Part shown: positions 51,045 through 60,187 of the stretch, piece after piece
Layout of the letters: every line of letters begins with the position of its first letter
Position numbering within the stretch: position 1 is the first letter of the stretch
Assembly (NCBI GenBank): GCA_002479255.1
Contig: DLMJ01000001.1
Span: forward strand, 1-64,000
Origin: Candidatus Binatus soli
GTDB lineage: Bacteria; Desulfobacterota; Binatia; Binatales; Binataceae
Length of the DNA: 64,000 nt
Reading direction: 5' to 3'
Translations under genes and position numbers: made by a program
The notes under the pieces: generated by a model
The model's input: only the letters and a program-made list of their open reading frames with translations
Database searches by the model: none
Told to the model about the DNA's origin: nothing

Positions 51045-52760
51045 ATGGCGACCGCACGAAAAAGCTTCGAGGCAATCCTGCTGGACCGCTCGTGGGTCTC
51101 GGCGCAGGACCTCGACAAGGCGCGCCAACGCAAGAAGCCCGGCCAGGAGCTGGCCGACGTGCTGGTCGAGATGGGCGCGCTGGAGCCGCAGCGCCTGGCG
51201 CGCGCTCTCGCGCAGGAGTACCGGCTGCCGTTCCAGGCCCATATCGACGAGCATTCGCTCGACCCCGGCCTGGTCTCGAAGGTTCCCATCAACTACGCGA
51301 AGAAAAACCGCCTGCTGCCGCTGTCGAGCGTCGACGGCACGGTAACCGTGGCGATCGCCGACCCGGCCAACTACGAGCCGCTCGATGACTTGCGAATCCT
51401 GTATGGCGCGCAGATACATCCGCTGGTCGCGCCAGCCGAAGTAATCGCAGAAGCAATCAACCGCGCGTACGACCAGGCTTCGGCCACCTCGGCCGAGGAC
51501 CTGATGATCGACCTCGAGGAAGAGCGGCTCGACGTGGTTGCCAGTGAACTCGCGTCGGAGCCGCTGGACTTGCTCGAGTCCGACGATTCGGCGCCGATCA
51601 TCAAGCTCGTCAACGGCATCCTGTCGCAGGCGGTCAAGGACCGCGCGAGCGACATTCATATTGAAGTCTTCGAAAAGGAAATGGTGGTGCGCTTTCGCGT
51701 GGACGGGATGATGTACGACGTGTTGTCGCCGCCCAAGCGCTTTCAGCCGGCGATCACGTCGCGCGTCAAGGTCATGGCGGGCCTCAATATCGCGGAGAAG
51801 CGCCTGCCGCAGGACGGCCGAATCCGGCTGCGCATCGCGGGCCGCGATATCGATCTGCGCGTCTCGTCGATACCGACCGCGTTCGGCGAACGGATCGTGC
51901 TGCGCCTGCTGGACAGAGCGCAGGCGCTCGAGGTCATAAACCTCGACCATCTTGGTTTTTCCGGCGATAACCTGCAGCGCCTTGACCGGCTGATTCGGCA
52001 GAGCCACGGGATCATCCTGGCGACCGGGCCGACGGGCTCGGGCAAATCGACGACGCTGTACGCTTGTCTGAGCCGAATCAACTCGCCCGAAAAGAACATC
52101 ATTACGATCGAGGATCCGATCGAGTACCAGTTGCGCGGCGTCGGCCAGATGCAGGTGAACCCGAAGATCGAGCTGACGTTCGCCAGCGGCCTGCGCTCGA
52201 TTCTGCGCCAGGATCCCGACGTGATCATGGTCGGCGAAATCCGCGACAGCGAAACCGCCGAGATCGCCATTCAGGCCGCCTTGACCGGCCATCTGGTGTT
52301 CTCGACGCTGCACACCAACGATTCGTTTGGCGCGGTGACGCGGCTGGTGGACATGGGGATCGAGCCGTTCCTGGTCTCGTCGTCGATTCTCGCCGTGCTC
52401 GCGCAACGCCTTATCCGCAAGCTGTGCCCCGATTGCCGCGAGCCGTACCTCCCCGGCGAATCCGAACTTGCGCGGATCGGACTCAAGGGCGGGGACATGA
52501 CGGCCAAGATCTGCCGTCCCAAGGGATGCCGCAATTGCCGCAACACCGGCTATCGCGGCCGAATCGCGATACAGGAACTGATGATCATGGACGACGAAAT
52601 CCGGTCGCTCGTCATGCAGAATGCCGACGCCGCGATGCTGCGCCGCCAGTGCATCGGCCACGGGATGAGGCTGCTGCGCCAGGACGGCGCGTCGCGCGTG
52701 CTGCAGGGCGAGACCTCGATCGAGGAACTGCTGCGGGTCACGCAGGAAGACATCGACTAG
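51045..52760 (+). CDS. gspE: Type II secretion ATPase GspE
   Basis: 571-aa cytoplasmic motor ATPase of the type II secretion system. An N-terminal MshEN/GspE-N domain (residues 1-140) is followed by the core: Walker A GPTGSGKST at 328-336, an Asp-box/Walker B region DPDVIMVGEIRD, and a His-box. The tetra-Cys zinc loop CPDCREP...CRPKGCRNCRNTGYRGR is present. ATG 51045 has only a weak TGGGGA ahead; the leader contains the direct repeats described. It heads the operon. Confidence 0.95.
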   Translation: MATARKSFEAILLDRSWVSAQDLDKARQRKKPGQELADVLVEMGALEPQRLARALAQEYRLPFQAHIDEHSLDPGLVSKVPINYAKKNRLLPLSSVDGTVTVAIADPANYEPLDDLRILYGAQIHPLVAPAEVIAEAINRAYDQASATSAEDLMIDLEEERLDVVASELASEPLDLLESDDSAPIIKLVNGILSQAVKDRASDIHIEVFEKEMVVRFRVDGMMYDVLSPPKRFQPAITSRVKVMAGLNIAEKRLPQDGRIRLRIAGRDIDLRVSSIPTAFGERIVLRLLDRAQALEVINLDHLGFSGDNLQRLDRLIRQSHGIILATGPTGSGKSTTLYACLSRINSPEKNIITIEDPIEYQLRGVGQMQVNPKIELTFASGLRSILRQDPDVIMVGEIRDSETAEIAIQAALTGHLVFSTLHTNDSFGAVTRLVDMGIEPFLVSSSILAVLAQRLIRKLCPDCREPYLPGESELARIGLKGGDMTAKICRPKGCRNCRNTGYRGRIAIQELMIMDDEIRSLVMQNADAAMLRRQCIGHGMRLLRQDGASRVLQGETSIEELLRVTQEDID

Positions 52761-52787
52761 CGCGCCCGCTTTAGTCTTTTTTCACCG

Positions 52788-54017
52788 ATGCCAGTATTTG
52801 CTTATCGAGGACTTGGCGCCGACGGCCGCTCGGTCAACGGCGTGGTTGACGCCGACAGCGCGCGGACCGCGCGCGGCAAACTGCGCGCGTCGGGGATTTT
52901 CCCCACCGATCTCAACGAGGAATCCACCGCCGCCGAGCGCCAGGCCGCGGCCCGCGAGTGGCTGCCCTCGCTGTGGCGGCGCAAGATGCCGGCTGCGGAC
53001 CTGGCGCTGCTGACGCGCCAGTTGAGCGCGTTGCTCGGCGCGGGCGTGCAGCTGGTCGATGCGCTCAGCGCGCTCAGCGATCAATCGACGCGCGCGGCGA
53101 CCAAGCGGATGCTCTCGCAGGTGCGCGAGCGGGTGCGCGAGGGAACGTCGCTGGCCGACGCGCTGGCTGCTCATCGCGACACATTCTCCGACCTCTACAT
53201 CGGGATGGTGCGCGCCGGTGAGCAGGCGGCGGCGCTCGAGGCGGTGCTGGACCGGCTGGCCGAGTACAGCGAACGCCAAAATGAATTCGTCAACAAAGTG
53301 CGCGGCGCGATGACTTATCCGATCATCATGATGTGCGTCGGCACGGCGATCATGGCGTTCCTGGTCGCGTACGTGGTGCCGCAGGTCGCAACGGTTTTCG
53401 CGGAACAGCATGCGGCGCTTCCGCTGGCGACAAAGATCCTGATTGGATTTTCGGCGATGGTCACCGGCTACTGGATCCCGCTGCTGCTGTTGCTGGTCGG
53501 GACGGTGGCGGGAATCAGCGCCGCGATGGCGACGCCGCGCGGCCGGCGCGTGTATGACACTGTGATCCTGAAGATGTGGTACATCGGGCCGACGATGATT
53601 CGAGTCATCTGCGCGCGCTTTGCGCGGACGCTGGCCACCCTGCTTGCCAGCGGCGTCCAGTTGCTCCCGGCGCTCGACGCGGTCAAAGGCGTCGTGACCA
53701 ACGGTCTGCTCAAGGACGCCGTCGAGCAGAGCCGTGAAAGCATCCGCGAAGGCCACGGGATGGGACAGACGCTGGCGCAGAGCGGGCTTTTTCCTCCGCT
53801 GCTGATCGAAATGATCCGCGTCGGCGAACGTTCCGGGGAACTGGAGCGGATGCTCGAGCGGGTCGCCGACAACTACGAGCGTGAGGTCGCCCACTCGCTG
53901 AGCCAGATGACCACCGTGCTCGAACCGGTGATGACGCTGGCGATGGCGGCTGTTATTGTATTCATGATGCTGGCGGTGCTGATGCCAATCTTCCAGCTCA
54001 ACCAGCTGATGCAATGA
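52788..54017 (+). CDS. gspF: Type II secretion inner-membrane protein GspF
   Basis: 409-aa polytopic membrane platform that couples GspE to the pseudopilus. MPVFAYRGLGADGRSVNGVVDADSARTARGKL is the typical start; two GspF/PilC domains contain LLTRQLSALLGAGV and FARTLATLLASGVQLLPAL. Three hydrophobic segments (about 170-190, 220-245 and the C-terminal MTLAMAAVIVFMMLAVLMP) are present. Confidence 0.95.
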   Translation: MPVFAYRGLGADGRSVNGVVDADSARTARGKLRASGIFPTDLNEESTAAERQAAAREWLPSLWRRKMPAADLALLTRQLSALLGAGVQLVDALSALSDQSTRAATKRMLSQVRERVREGTSLADALAAHRDTFSDLYIGMVRAGEQAAALEAVLDRLAEYSERQNEFVNKVRGAMTYPIIMMCVGTAIMAFLVAYVVPQVATVFAEQHAALPLATKILIGFSAMVTGYWIPLLLLLVGTVAGISAAMATPRGRRVYDTVILKMWYIGPTMIRVICARFARTLATLLASGVQLLPALDAVKGVVTNGLLKDAVEQSRESIREGHGMGQTLAQSGLFPPLLIEMIRVGERSGELERMLERVADNYEREVAHSLSQMTTVLEPVMTLAMAAVIVFMMLAVLMPIFQLNQLMQ

Positions 54018-54040
54018 CAAGCGCCCCGGAGGTAACCGCG

Positions 54041-54466
54041 ATGAAGTCACGCCGATATAGCCAGGATGGATTCACCCTGATCGAAATCATGGTGGTTATT
54101 CTTATCCTCGGCCTGCTCGCGACAATCGTGGTCCAGAGTCTGCGCGGCGCCGCCGACAAGGCCAAACGGACCAAGGCGCAGGCCGATCTCGCCGAGATCA
54201 AGACCGCGCTCGATCGCTACTACCTCGACAACGGCTACTACCCGACCAGCGATCAGGGTTTGACCGCGCTGGTCTCGGCGCCGACCAACGGCCGCGTGCC
54301 CGCCAACTACGAAAGTGGCGGCTATATCGAGCGCCTGCCGCAAGATCCATGGGGGACGGCCTACTTCTACCAGAGCGACGGGAGCACGTACGTTTTGAAG
54401 TCGTTCGGCCCGGACGGCGTCGAAAGCGCGGACGATATAGACGCCAGCCAATCGTCGGCGTCGTGA
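54041..54466 (+). CDS. gspG: Major pseudopilin GspG
   Basis: 141-aa major pseudopilin. Leader MKSRRYSQDG then FTLIEIMVVILILGLLATIV: cleavage after Gly and Glu5 as required. GspG-type Ca2+ loop region DNGYYPTSDQGLTALV and LPQDPWGTAYFY are present. ATG 54041 has GGAGGT eight bases before it and gives a normal leader; the in-frame ATG 54014 overlaps the gspF stop and is less likely. Confidence 0.94.
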   Translation: MKSRRYSQDGFTLIEIMVVILILGLLATIVVQSLRGAADKAKRTKAQADLAEIKTALDRYYLDNGYYPTSDQGLTALVSAPTNGRVPANYESGGYIERLPQDPWGTAYFYQSDGSTYVLKSFGPDGVESADDIDASQSSAS

Positions 54467-54473
54467 TGGCGCC

Positions 54474-55067
54474 ATGAAATCGAGGCCCGGTCCATCTCCC
54501 CGCCGCGCCAGAGCGATCGCGCGCGCGCGGCCGGGCGTTTCGTTGTCGTCCGCATCGCCGGGCTTCACGCTGATCGAACTCGCGGTCGTAATCTTCATCA
54601 TGGGCCTGATGCTGACGGTGGCGATGCCGTATCTCGGCGGATTTCGCCAGGCCGCGCTGCGCAGCCAGGCGCGCCGGCTGGCGGGCCGCGCGACTTACAT
54701 GTTCGATGAGGCCACCGGCCACAAGCTCGTCCTGCGGCTCATCTTCGACTTGGACAACAATGGCTACGCGGCTGCGCAGCTCGATCCGTATGCGGTGCAG
54801 CCGGTGTTCGCGCCCGACAGCAGCGTTTCGGGACGCCCGATAATGATGCCGGCGGCGATTCGGATTCGCGACGTAACCATCGAAGGAATCGGCACCGTCA
54901 ATCGCGGCACGGTCGCGACCACTTTCTATCCCGAGGGCTACGTCGATGCGACCGTGGTGCATCTCGATGACGCATCGGGCGATGTGATGACGCTGGAATT
55001 TTCTCCACTGACGGGCCAGGTCACGATCATCAGCGGCGACGTGATGCCGTCCGGGATGTCGCGGTGA
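54474..55067 (+). CDS. gspH: Minor pseudopilin GspH
   Basis: 197 aa. The prepilin motif SPG-FTLIELAVVIFIMGLML marks cleavage after Gly with Glu5. The leader is about 30 residues, much longer than usual; a start further in would be rarer codons only. The C-terminal beta domain contains RRLAGRATYMFDEATGHKLVL, typical of GspH. The stop overlaps the gspI start by GTGA. Confidence 0.88.
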   Translation: MKSRPGPSPRRARAIARARPGVSLSSASPGFTLIELAVVIFIMGLMLTVAMPYLGGFRQAALRSQARRLAGRATYMFDEATGHKLVLRLIFDLDNNGYAAAQLDPYAVQPVFAPDSSVSGRPIMMPAAIRIRDVTIEGIGTVNRGTVATTFYPEGYVDATVVHLDDASGDVMTLEFSPLTGQVTIISGDVMPSGMSR

Positions 55068-55489
55068 ATCTTCTTCGCCGGCGCGCGCGCGCGTTTACTC
55101 TGATCGAGGTGATGGTCGCGATAGCGATCCTCGGCATCGCGCTGATGGGCCTGCTGGGGCTGCATCATCAGAGCATCCAATCCGTCATTCGCGCTCAGCA
55201 GACGACGCGAGCCTCGATGCTTGCGCAGGCCGTGATGACGGAGGCGGAGCTCGAGCGATTTCCGGATCTCGGCTCCACCAGAGGCGATTTCGAAGCGTCG
55301 TTCCGCGGCGAGTTCCCCGACTTCCGATGGGAACGGACGGTCGAGGCCTCGGGAATGTTTCCCGATGTTCGCAAAGTCATGGTTGCGATCCATTACGGCC
55401 CCGGGCTTTCGCAAACCTTCTCGCTCGTCGAGTTCCTGCATTCGCCGATTCCGCCCGATACAACTCAGGGACAGGCGGTGACGCCATGA
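55064..55489 (+). CDS. gspI: Minor pseudopilin GspI
   Basis: 141 aa, GTG start in a GTGA overlap with gspH. Leader MNLLRRRARA then FTLIEVMVAIAILGIALMGLLGLHHQ; Glu5 is present, but the residue before the cleavage site is Ala, where prepilin peptidases strongly prefer Gly. AMLAQAVMTEAELERFPDLG fits GspI. It ends inside the gspJ start (ATGA). Confidence 0.9.
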   Translation: MNLLRRRARAFTLIEVMVAIAILGIALMGLLGLHHQSIQSVIRAQQTTRASMLAQAVMTEAELERFPDLGSTRGDFEASFRGEFPDFRWERTVEASGMFPDVRKVMVAIHYGPGLSQTFSLVEFLHSPIPPDTTQGQAVTP

Positions 55490-56154
55490 TCAGGCGGCGT
55501 ATCGGGAGGCATCCGGCGCCGCGCGGCTTCACCCTCATCGAGATGATGCTCGCGATTGGCGTGCTGGCGCTCATCCTCGCGATGCTGGCCAGCTCGTTCA
55601 GCACCATCGCGCATAGCAAAGTGCACGCTGAAGGGCGGCTCATGGTCGATCGCGAAGGCCGCGCCCTGCTGTGGCAACTGGGCACGGAAGTGAGCAATGC
55701 CGTGCAGACTCCGTACGCGCTCAGCAACGTTGCGCTGCTCGGCAACGGACACATGGGAAATGGCCTGCCGATCGATACCATCACGATGTCCACGTTCAGC
55801 GCAGGGCATCGCCGCGCGATTACCGGGATGACGCCCGAGAATATCGTCACCTACAATCTGACTCCGAATCGCGACCGGCCGGGCTGTTACCTACTGCAAC
55901 GTTCGCAGCAGAGTGGATTGCTGACTTCCACGCCCGCGCTGCAATCTATGGTGCTCGCGGACAATGTGCTCTCGCTTCATATCCGTTATTTCGACGGCCA
56001 GCGCTGGGGCGAGAGCTGGGATTCGTCGAGTCTGCCGCAGGGACAGCAGTTGCCGATCGCGGTGGCGATCCAGATTCAGATGGCCGCGCCGGGCGGCCGC
56101 GTGATGGACTTCGCGACGCAAGTCACCGTGCCGATGGGAATAGCCCAATGGTAA
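55486..56154 (+). CDS. gspJ: Minor pseudopilin GspJ
   Basis: 222 aa, ATGA overlap with gspI. Leader ends APRG, then FTLIEMMLAIGVLALILAMLASSF with Glu5. The C-terminal part (VVLADNVLSLHIRYFDGQRWGESWDSS) is typical GspJ. It forms the pseudopilus tip with GspI and GspK. Its last bases overlap the start of gspK. Confidence 0.9.
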   Translation: MIRRRIGRHPAPRGFTLIEMMLAIGVLALILAMLASSFSTIAHSKVHAEGRLMVDREGRALLWQLGTEVSNAVQTPYALSNVALLGNGHMGNGLPIDTITMSTFSAGHRRAITGMTPENIVTYNLTPNRDRPGCYLLQRSQQSGLLTSTPALQSMVLADNVLSLHIRYFDGQRWGESWDSSSLPQGQQLPIAVAIQIQMAAPGGRVMDFATQVTVPMGIAQW

Positions 56155-57179
56155 CAAGGTCGCAAAAGAACGAGCGCGGCGTGGCGATCCTGGCGGTGCT
56201 GCTGGGGATCGCCCTGATGACGCTGATCGTCGTGGATTTCGCGATGACGTCGGGACTCGGATTCGTGTCGGCGGCGAATCAGGCCAATGAGCTGCGCGCC
56301 GGTTACCTGGCGCGGTCAGCAATCAATATCGGTCTCGCGCTGCTGGCGCAGGACGCGCGTGCTAAATTGCAGGTGAAAACTCCGACCGAGACCTTGAACG
56401 ACGTATGGGCGGTGCCATTTCCGCCGATGCCGCTCGAGGGCGGCATGGTCTCGTTGTCGATCGTGGACGAAGCCCGCAAGCTCCCAATCAATGCTATGAT
56501 CAATCCAAGCGGCACTCTCAACCCGACTGCGGCTGCGAAAGTACAACGGCTGTTCACGGTCCTCGACGTGGACACTGACCTGATTCAAGGTATCATCGAC
56601 TGGATTACGCCGCTTTCCGCCAACTCGACCGGCGGTGGCGGAGACTTCTACATGGGGCTGGTACCGCCGTATCAGCCGCGCTATGGCCCGATGCCGACGA
56701 TTGGCGACTTGCAGATGGTCAAGGGATTCAACGAGGCAATCTTCAATCGGGTGAGCCCGTTTCTGACCGCGATGCCCCTGACGGGGGCGATCGCCTACAC
56801 CGCGTCAACACAAGGGAACGTCAACACCGGGGTGCCGCCTGTGGCGAACGCCAAGGCCGCGTTTGCGCAAGTGAACGCCAACACCGCGCCGGCGCAAGTG
56901 CTGGCCTCGCTGGAGCCGGAGTTGATGGAGGATCAGAAAATCGTGCAGGAGATTGTCGAGGCCCGCGCCATTAAGCCGTTTACCCAACCCACCGACATCA
57001 TGAACCTTCCGGATGTCGGCCCGATAGGACAGCGCCTTTCGCGCGACGTAGTCATGCGCAGCCAATTTTTTACGATTACCGGGACGGGAACTTATGCGGG
57101 CGCCCGCAAAATCATTACCGCAACCTTCCATCGCGAAAACAACGGCATCGGCGATCTCGCTGCGTGGCATGAAGACTAG
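56148..57179 (+). CDS. gspK: Minor pseudopilin GspK
   Basis: 343 aa, the largest tip pseudopilin. Leader MVTRSQKNERG then VAILAVLLGIALMTLIVVDFA; Glu5 is lacking as expected for GspK. It carries EARKLPINAMINPSGTLNP and LIQGIIDWI typical of the family and the later NANTAPAQVLASL and DIMNLPDVGPIG helix-hairpin-helix-like elements. Overlaps gspJ by seven bases. Confidence 0.92.
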   Translation: MVTRSQKNERGVAILAVLLGIALMTLIVVDFAMTSGLGFVSAANQANELRAGYLARSAINIGLALLAQDARAKLQVKTPTETLNDVWAVPFPPMPLEGGMVSLSIVDEARKLPINAMINPSGTLNPTAAAKVQRLFTVLDVDTDLIQGIIDWITPLSANSTGGGGDFYMGLVPPYQPRYGPMPTIGDLQMVKGFNEAIFNRVSPFLTAMPLTGAIAYTASTQGNVNTGVPPVANAKAAFAQVNANTAPAQVLASLEPELMEDQKIVQEIVEARAIKPFTQPTDIMNLPDVGPIGQRLSRDVVMRSQFFTITGTGTYAGARKIITATFHRENNGIGDLAAWHED

Positions 57180-57194
57180 GGTCCAGGGCGCTTA

Positions 57195-58667
57195 ATGGCT
57201 CAACGAATACTTGCGCTGGAGTTCGTGGGCGACCGGGTGCGCGCGGCGGTCGCGGAGCGCTCGTGGAATTCGTTCAATCTCGCCGGCATGTACGATAAGG
57301 TTCGCGCCGATGACGAGGCCGATCTCAGTGGCGCGCTGTCGCGTTTGATCGCCGAGACCGGCCAGCCTGACATCGTGATATCCGCCCTGCCTGCCGATCG
57401 TATCGCCAAACGTCTGCTCGAACTGCCGTTCAAGGATGCGCGCCGGCTGCATCAGGTGGTTTCCTTCGCGCTGGAAGAGCACCTGCCCTTCCCGGTCGAC
57501 AATGGCACGGTCGCATTTACCCGCGTCGGGCGCGAGGGTAACCATACGCTCGTCATGGCCGCGATGGTGCGCAAGACCGACCTGCAGCATCATCTCGATT
57601 TGCTGCAGAAGGCGGGACTCGATCCCAAGACCGTCACGCTGGCGCCGCTCGCACTGGCGGCGATGTTCACGCGCGCGCAAAACGGCGCCAAGCCAATGGC
57701 GCACCTGGTCGTCGAAGGTGATGAGTCATCCACCTCGGTCGTGCTGGTCGATCTGGGGGGAACGCCGCGCGCGCTGCGTTCGATGCCCGGCGGTCTGATG
57801 ATGTCCGACGGATCGGTGGTCTCGCAGGACGCAGCCGCGCCGATTCTCGACTCGGTGCGTCAGACCTTGCTCGCGCATGGCGGGGAAATGGATCAGACCG
57901 AGGTAATCGTCGCGGGTGCGGCGGCGGCGTATCCGGAAGTGCGTGGACTGCTCTCCGATTCGCTGGCCATGCCGGTCCGTGACGGCGGCGCGTTCGATTA
58001 CACCGGGATTTTCGAAGGCTCGGTGCCGAATACCGGCAAGTATTCATCGTGCATCGCGATGCTGCTCGGCGAGTTGCCCAGCAAGCCGCTCGATTTGATC
58101 AATTTCCGCCAGGGCGAATTCCTTTTTCGTGGCCGCATCCGCGGCGATCTCAGCCCCTTCTATACCTCGGGAATCCTCGCCGCCGCGCTGTTGGCCGTGA
58201 TCATTTTTCATTTCGGCCTGGGCGTGTACGCCAATCTTCATCGGCTCAGCCAGGTCAATGCAGAAATCGCCGCCGTCGCCGGGCGGGTCCTTAGCGAAAC
58301 CGATCCCGCCAACGCCAAGGCGCAGTTGAAGACCGGAATCGCGAAGATGAATCATCGGCTGACCCTAATAGGCGGCAACCTGACTCATTCGCCGCTCGAC
58401 ACGCTGGTGGCGGTGTCGCGAGCGCTGCCGCCCCGATTTCCGGTCGAGATGGCCGACGTTCAGATCGATTCCAACGGCTTGCGCGTGACCGGCCAGGCCG
58501 ATTCGTTCACAACCGTCGATCAGGCCAAAGAAGCGCTCGACAAAAGTGGCTACTTCGGCTCGATCGAAGTCGCCCATGCCAAGGCCGGATCGGATCCGAG
58601 CAAGGTGGATTTTCGGATGGACGCAAACTTCAAGGGCGTAACGCCGGCGAATGAGCGCGCCGAGTAG
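57195..58667 (+). CDS. gspL: Type II secretion protein GspL (PilM-like)
   Basis: 490 aa. An actin-like cytoplasmic domain (residues about 1-245: MAQRILALEFVGDRVRAAV..., with pairs LELPFKDARRLHQVVSFALEEHLPF) is followed by a single membrane segment (ILAAALLAVIIFHFGLGVYAN) and a periplasmic ferredoxin-like domain. It binds GspE in other systems. Gap to gspK 15 bp. Confidence 0.88.
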   Translation: MAQRILALEFVGDRVRAAVAERSWNSFNLAGMYDKVRADDEADLSGALSRLIAETGQPDIVISALPADRIAKRLLELPFKDARRLHQVVSFALEEHLPFPVDNGTVAFTRVGREGNHTLVMAAMVRKTDLQHHLDLLQKAGLDPKTVTLAPLALAAMFTRAQNGAKPMAHLVVEGDESSTSVVLVDLGGTPRALRSMPGGLMMSDGSVVSQDAAAPILDSVRQTLLAHGGEMDQTEVIVAGAAAAYPEVRGLLSDSLAMPVRDGGAFDYTGIFEGSVPNTGKYSSCIAMLLGELPSKPLDLINFRQGEFLFRGRIRGDLSPFYTSGILAAALLAVIIFHFGLGVYANLHRLSQVNAEIAAVAGRVLSETDPANAKAQLKTGIAKMNHRLTLIGGNLTHSPLDTLVAVSRALPPRFPVEMADVQIDSNGLRVTGQADSFTTVDQAKEALDKSGYFGSIEVAHAKAGSDPSKVDFRMDANFKGVTPANERAE

Positions 58668-58672
58668 CTGCA

Positions 58673-59317
58673 ATGCTTAGAGAATGGATTGACAATTTGC
58701 GCGCGCGAGCAATGGATTTGCTCCGCCCCTATCTCAAGCAAGCCGCCACCCGCGTCGATCCGCTGATCGCGCAGGCGCGCGGCCGCTACCAGAAGCTCGA
58801 ACCGCGCGAACGCATCCTGGTGCAAATCGCCGGCGGCCTGGTCGGAGCTTTTCTCATCTACAAGCTGATCTACATGCCGATCGTGGATCTGAGCCTGGGG
58901 CTGCAGGACAAGATTGTCCAGCGACAACAGGATCTCGCCGAAGTTCGCCGGCTCGCCGCCACTTATGCGCAGCTCAAGGCGGAGCTCGCCTCCGCCGAGC
59001 GGCACACGGTTCCGCCGGGCAAGGATTTCTCGCTGTTTTCCGTGATCGAAGCGTCGATGACCAAAAGTGTCGGACGCCAGAAGATCGGATCGATCGCGCC
59101 CGGCTCCGATCGCAAGCTTACCGACGGGTTCACCGAGTACAGCGTACAGTTGAAGCTCGACAACGTGAATCTCGCGCAGTTGGTCGACGCGCTCTACGGC
59201 ATCAATTCGCTGTCGATGCCGATTGGCATCTCGGACATCCGCATCCAGCGCCGCACCCAGGACCCTCATTCTTACGACGTTGACCTCACCTGTGTTGCGC
59301 TCGCCAAGAATACCTGA
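58673..59317 (+). CDS. gspM: Type II secretion protein GspM
   Basis: 214 aa: a cytoplasmic N-terminus, one membrane segment (LVQIAGGLVGAFLIYKLIYMPIV) after YQKLEPRERI, a coiled part (LQDKIVQRQQDLAEVRRLAATYAQLKAEL) and a periplasmic domain. This matches the GspM layout. It follows gspL after five bases; the TGA of gspM overlaps an ATG (59317) that starts the next gene. Confidence 0.85.
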   Translation: MLREWIDNLRARAMDLLRPYLKQAATRVDPLIAQARGRYQKLEPRERILVQIAGGLVGAFLIYKLIYMPIVDLSLGLQDKIVQRQQDLAEVRRLAATYAQLKAELASAERHTVPPGKDFSLFSVIEASMTKSVGRQKIGSIAPGSDRKLTDGFTEYSVQLKLDNVNLAQLVDALYGINSLSMPIGISDIRIQRRTQDPHSYDVDLTCVALAKNT

Positions 59318-60170
59318 TGCGCCCGGGAATTCGTCCGCGCAATACCGGCGAACCCGTCTCGTTCGAGTCGGTTACGCAGCCGTCGGACTGACGCTTTTCG
59401 CTGCTTACCTGATTTCCACCTTTCCATACTCCGCAACTCTCTCGAAGGTCCTCGCGCCGATGGGCCTCGAGGTTTCCAGCGCGAGTCAGAGCGCCAGCTT
59501 TCCCTTCGGCGCCCGACTGGCCGGCGTCCGCCTGAGCTCGACCAGGCCCGCGTCTGCCGGTCCGCTCATCGAGAGCCCGGCCGTCACGATCGCGCCCGCG
59601 TTTCTCTCGATGCTGACGTTGCATCCCGGCGTTCGAGTAAAAGCCGCGCTCTACGATGGCGTCGTGAACGTCACGCTACGCCCCAGCGGCGGCGGCACCG
59701 CTATCAGCTACGACCTCGACTCCGTGGATATAGCCCGTCAGCGCCTGGTCGCGATTCCCGGCGCGGCGGCTGCGGGTACGATTTCTGGAAGCGGCAATCT
59801 GTGGCTGTCTTCCGGTGATATCGCGGAGACCGGCGACGGCGAGTTGAGCGCCGCGGGACTGACGCTCACGGCGCCGTTCGCGAGGTCGCCGATTCGTCTT
59901 GGCGACGGGCATTCAAAGTTCAAATTGGATCAAGGCACCTTAACGATAGAGGAATTCAGGACCGGCGGCGGCGACTTGACGCTGACCGCCGCGGGAACCA
60001 TCCAGCTCGCGCCCGACCCGGGCCAAAGCGAACTCGCGATCGAATTCACTCTCTCCCCGGCTCCCGCCGCCGCCTCGCAGTTGGCGCTCCTGCTCGCGCT
60101 ATTGCCGCATCCCCCCGGCCCGCAGCCCTATCGATTGACCGGCACGCTCGACGCCCCGCGAATCAGCTGA
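59317..60170 (+). CDS. gspN: Type II secretion protein GspN, start/frame problem
   Basis: Inner-membrane accessory protein. The body of the reading frame (from 59328) has a membrane segment VGYAAVGLTLFAAYLISTFPYSATL and the GspN-like periplasmic beta domain. It has no ATG, GTG or TTG start except a TTG at 59223 inside gspM. The expected start, ATG 59317 overlapping the gspM stop, is in another frame and closes after 24 codons. A -1 shift at CCCGGGA (59322-59328) would join them exactly, giving MRPGNSSAQYRRTRL. So either a frameshift is used or one base is missing in the sequence. Confidence 0.72.
59322..59328 (+). promoter_or_regulatory. gspN: CCCGGGA heptamer, possible -1 frameshift site in gspN
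   Basis: In the ATG frame the codons CCG GGA fit the X-XXY-YYZ pattern, so both tRNAs could re-pair on CCC GGG. The -1 frame then continues in the long GspN frame. No stimulatory pseudoknot was identified by eye. Confidence 0.3.
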
Positions 60171-60187
60171 CGGATTGACATAGCCGC

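Noticed and set aside
51042..52661. 539-codon minus-strand frame
   Set aside because: Antisense shadow of gspE; no family features.
52782..54050. 422-codon minus-strand frame opposite gspF
   Set aside because: Shadow of gspF; no signal of independent coding.
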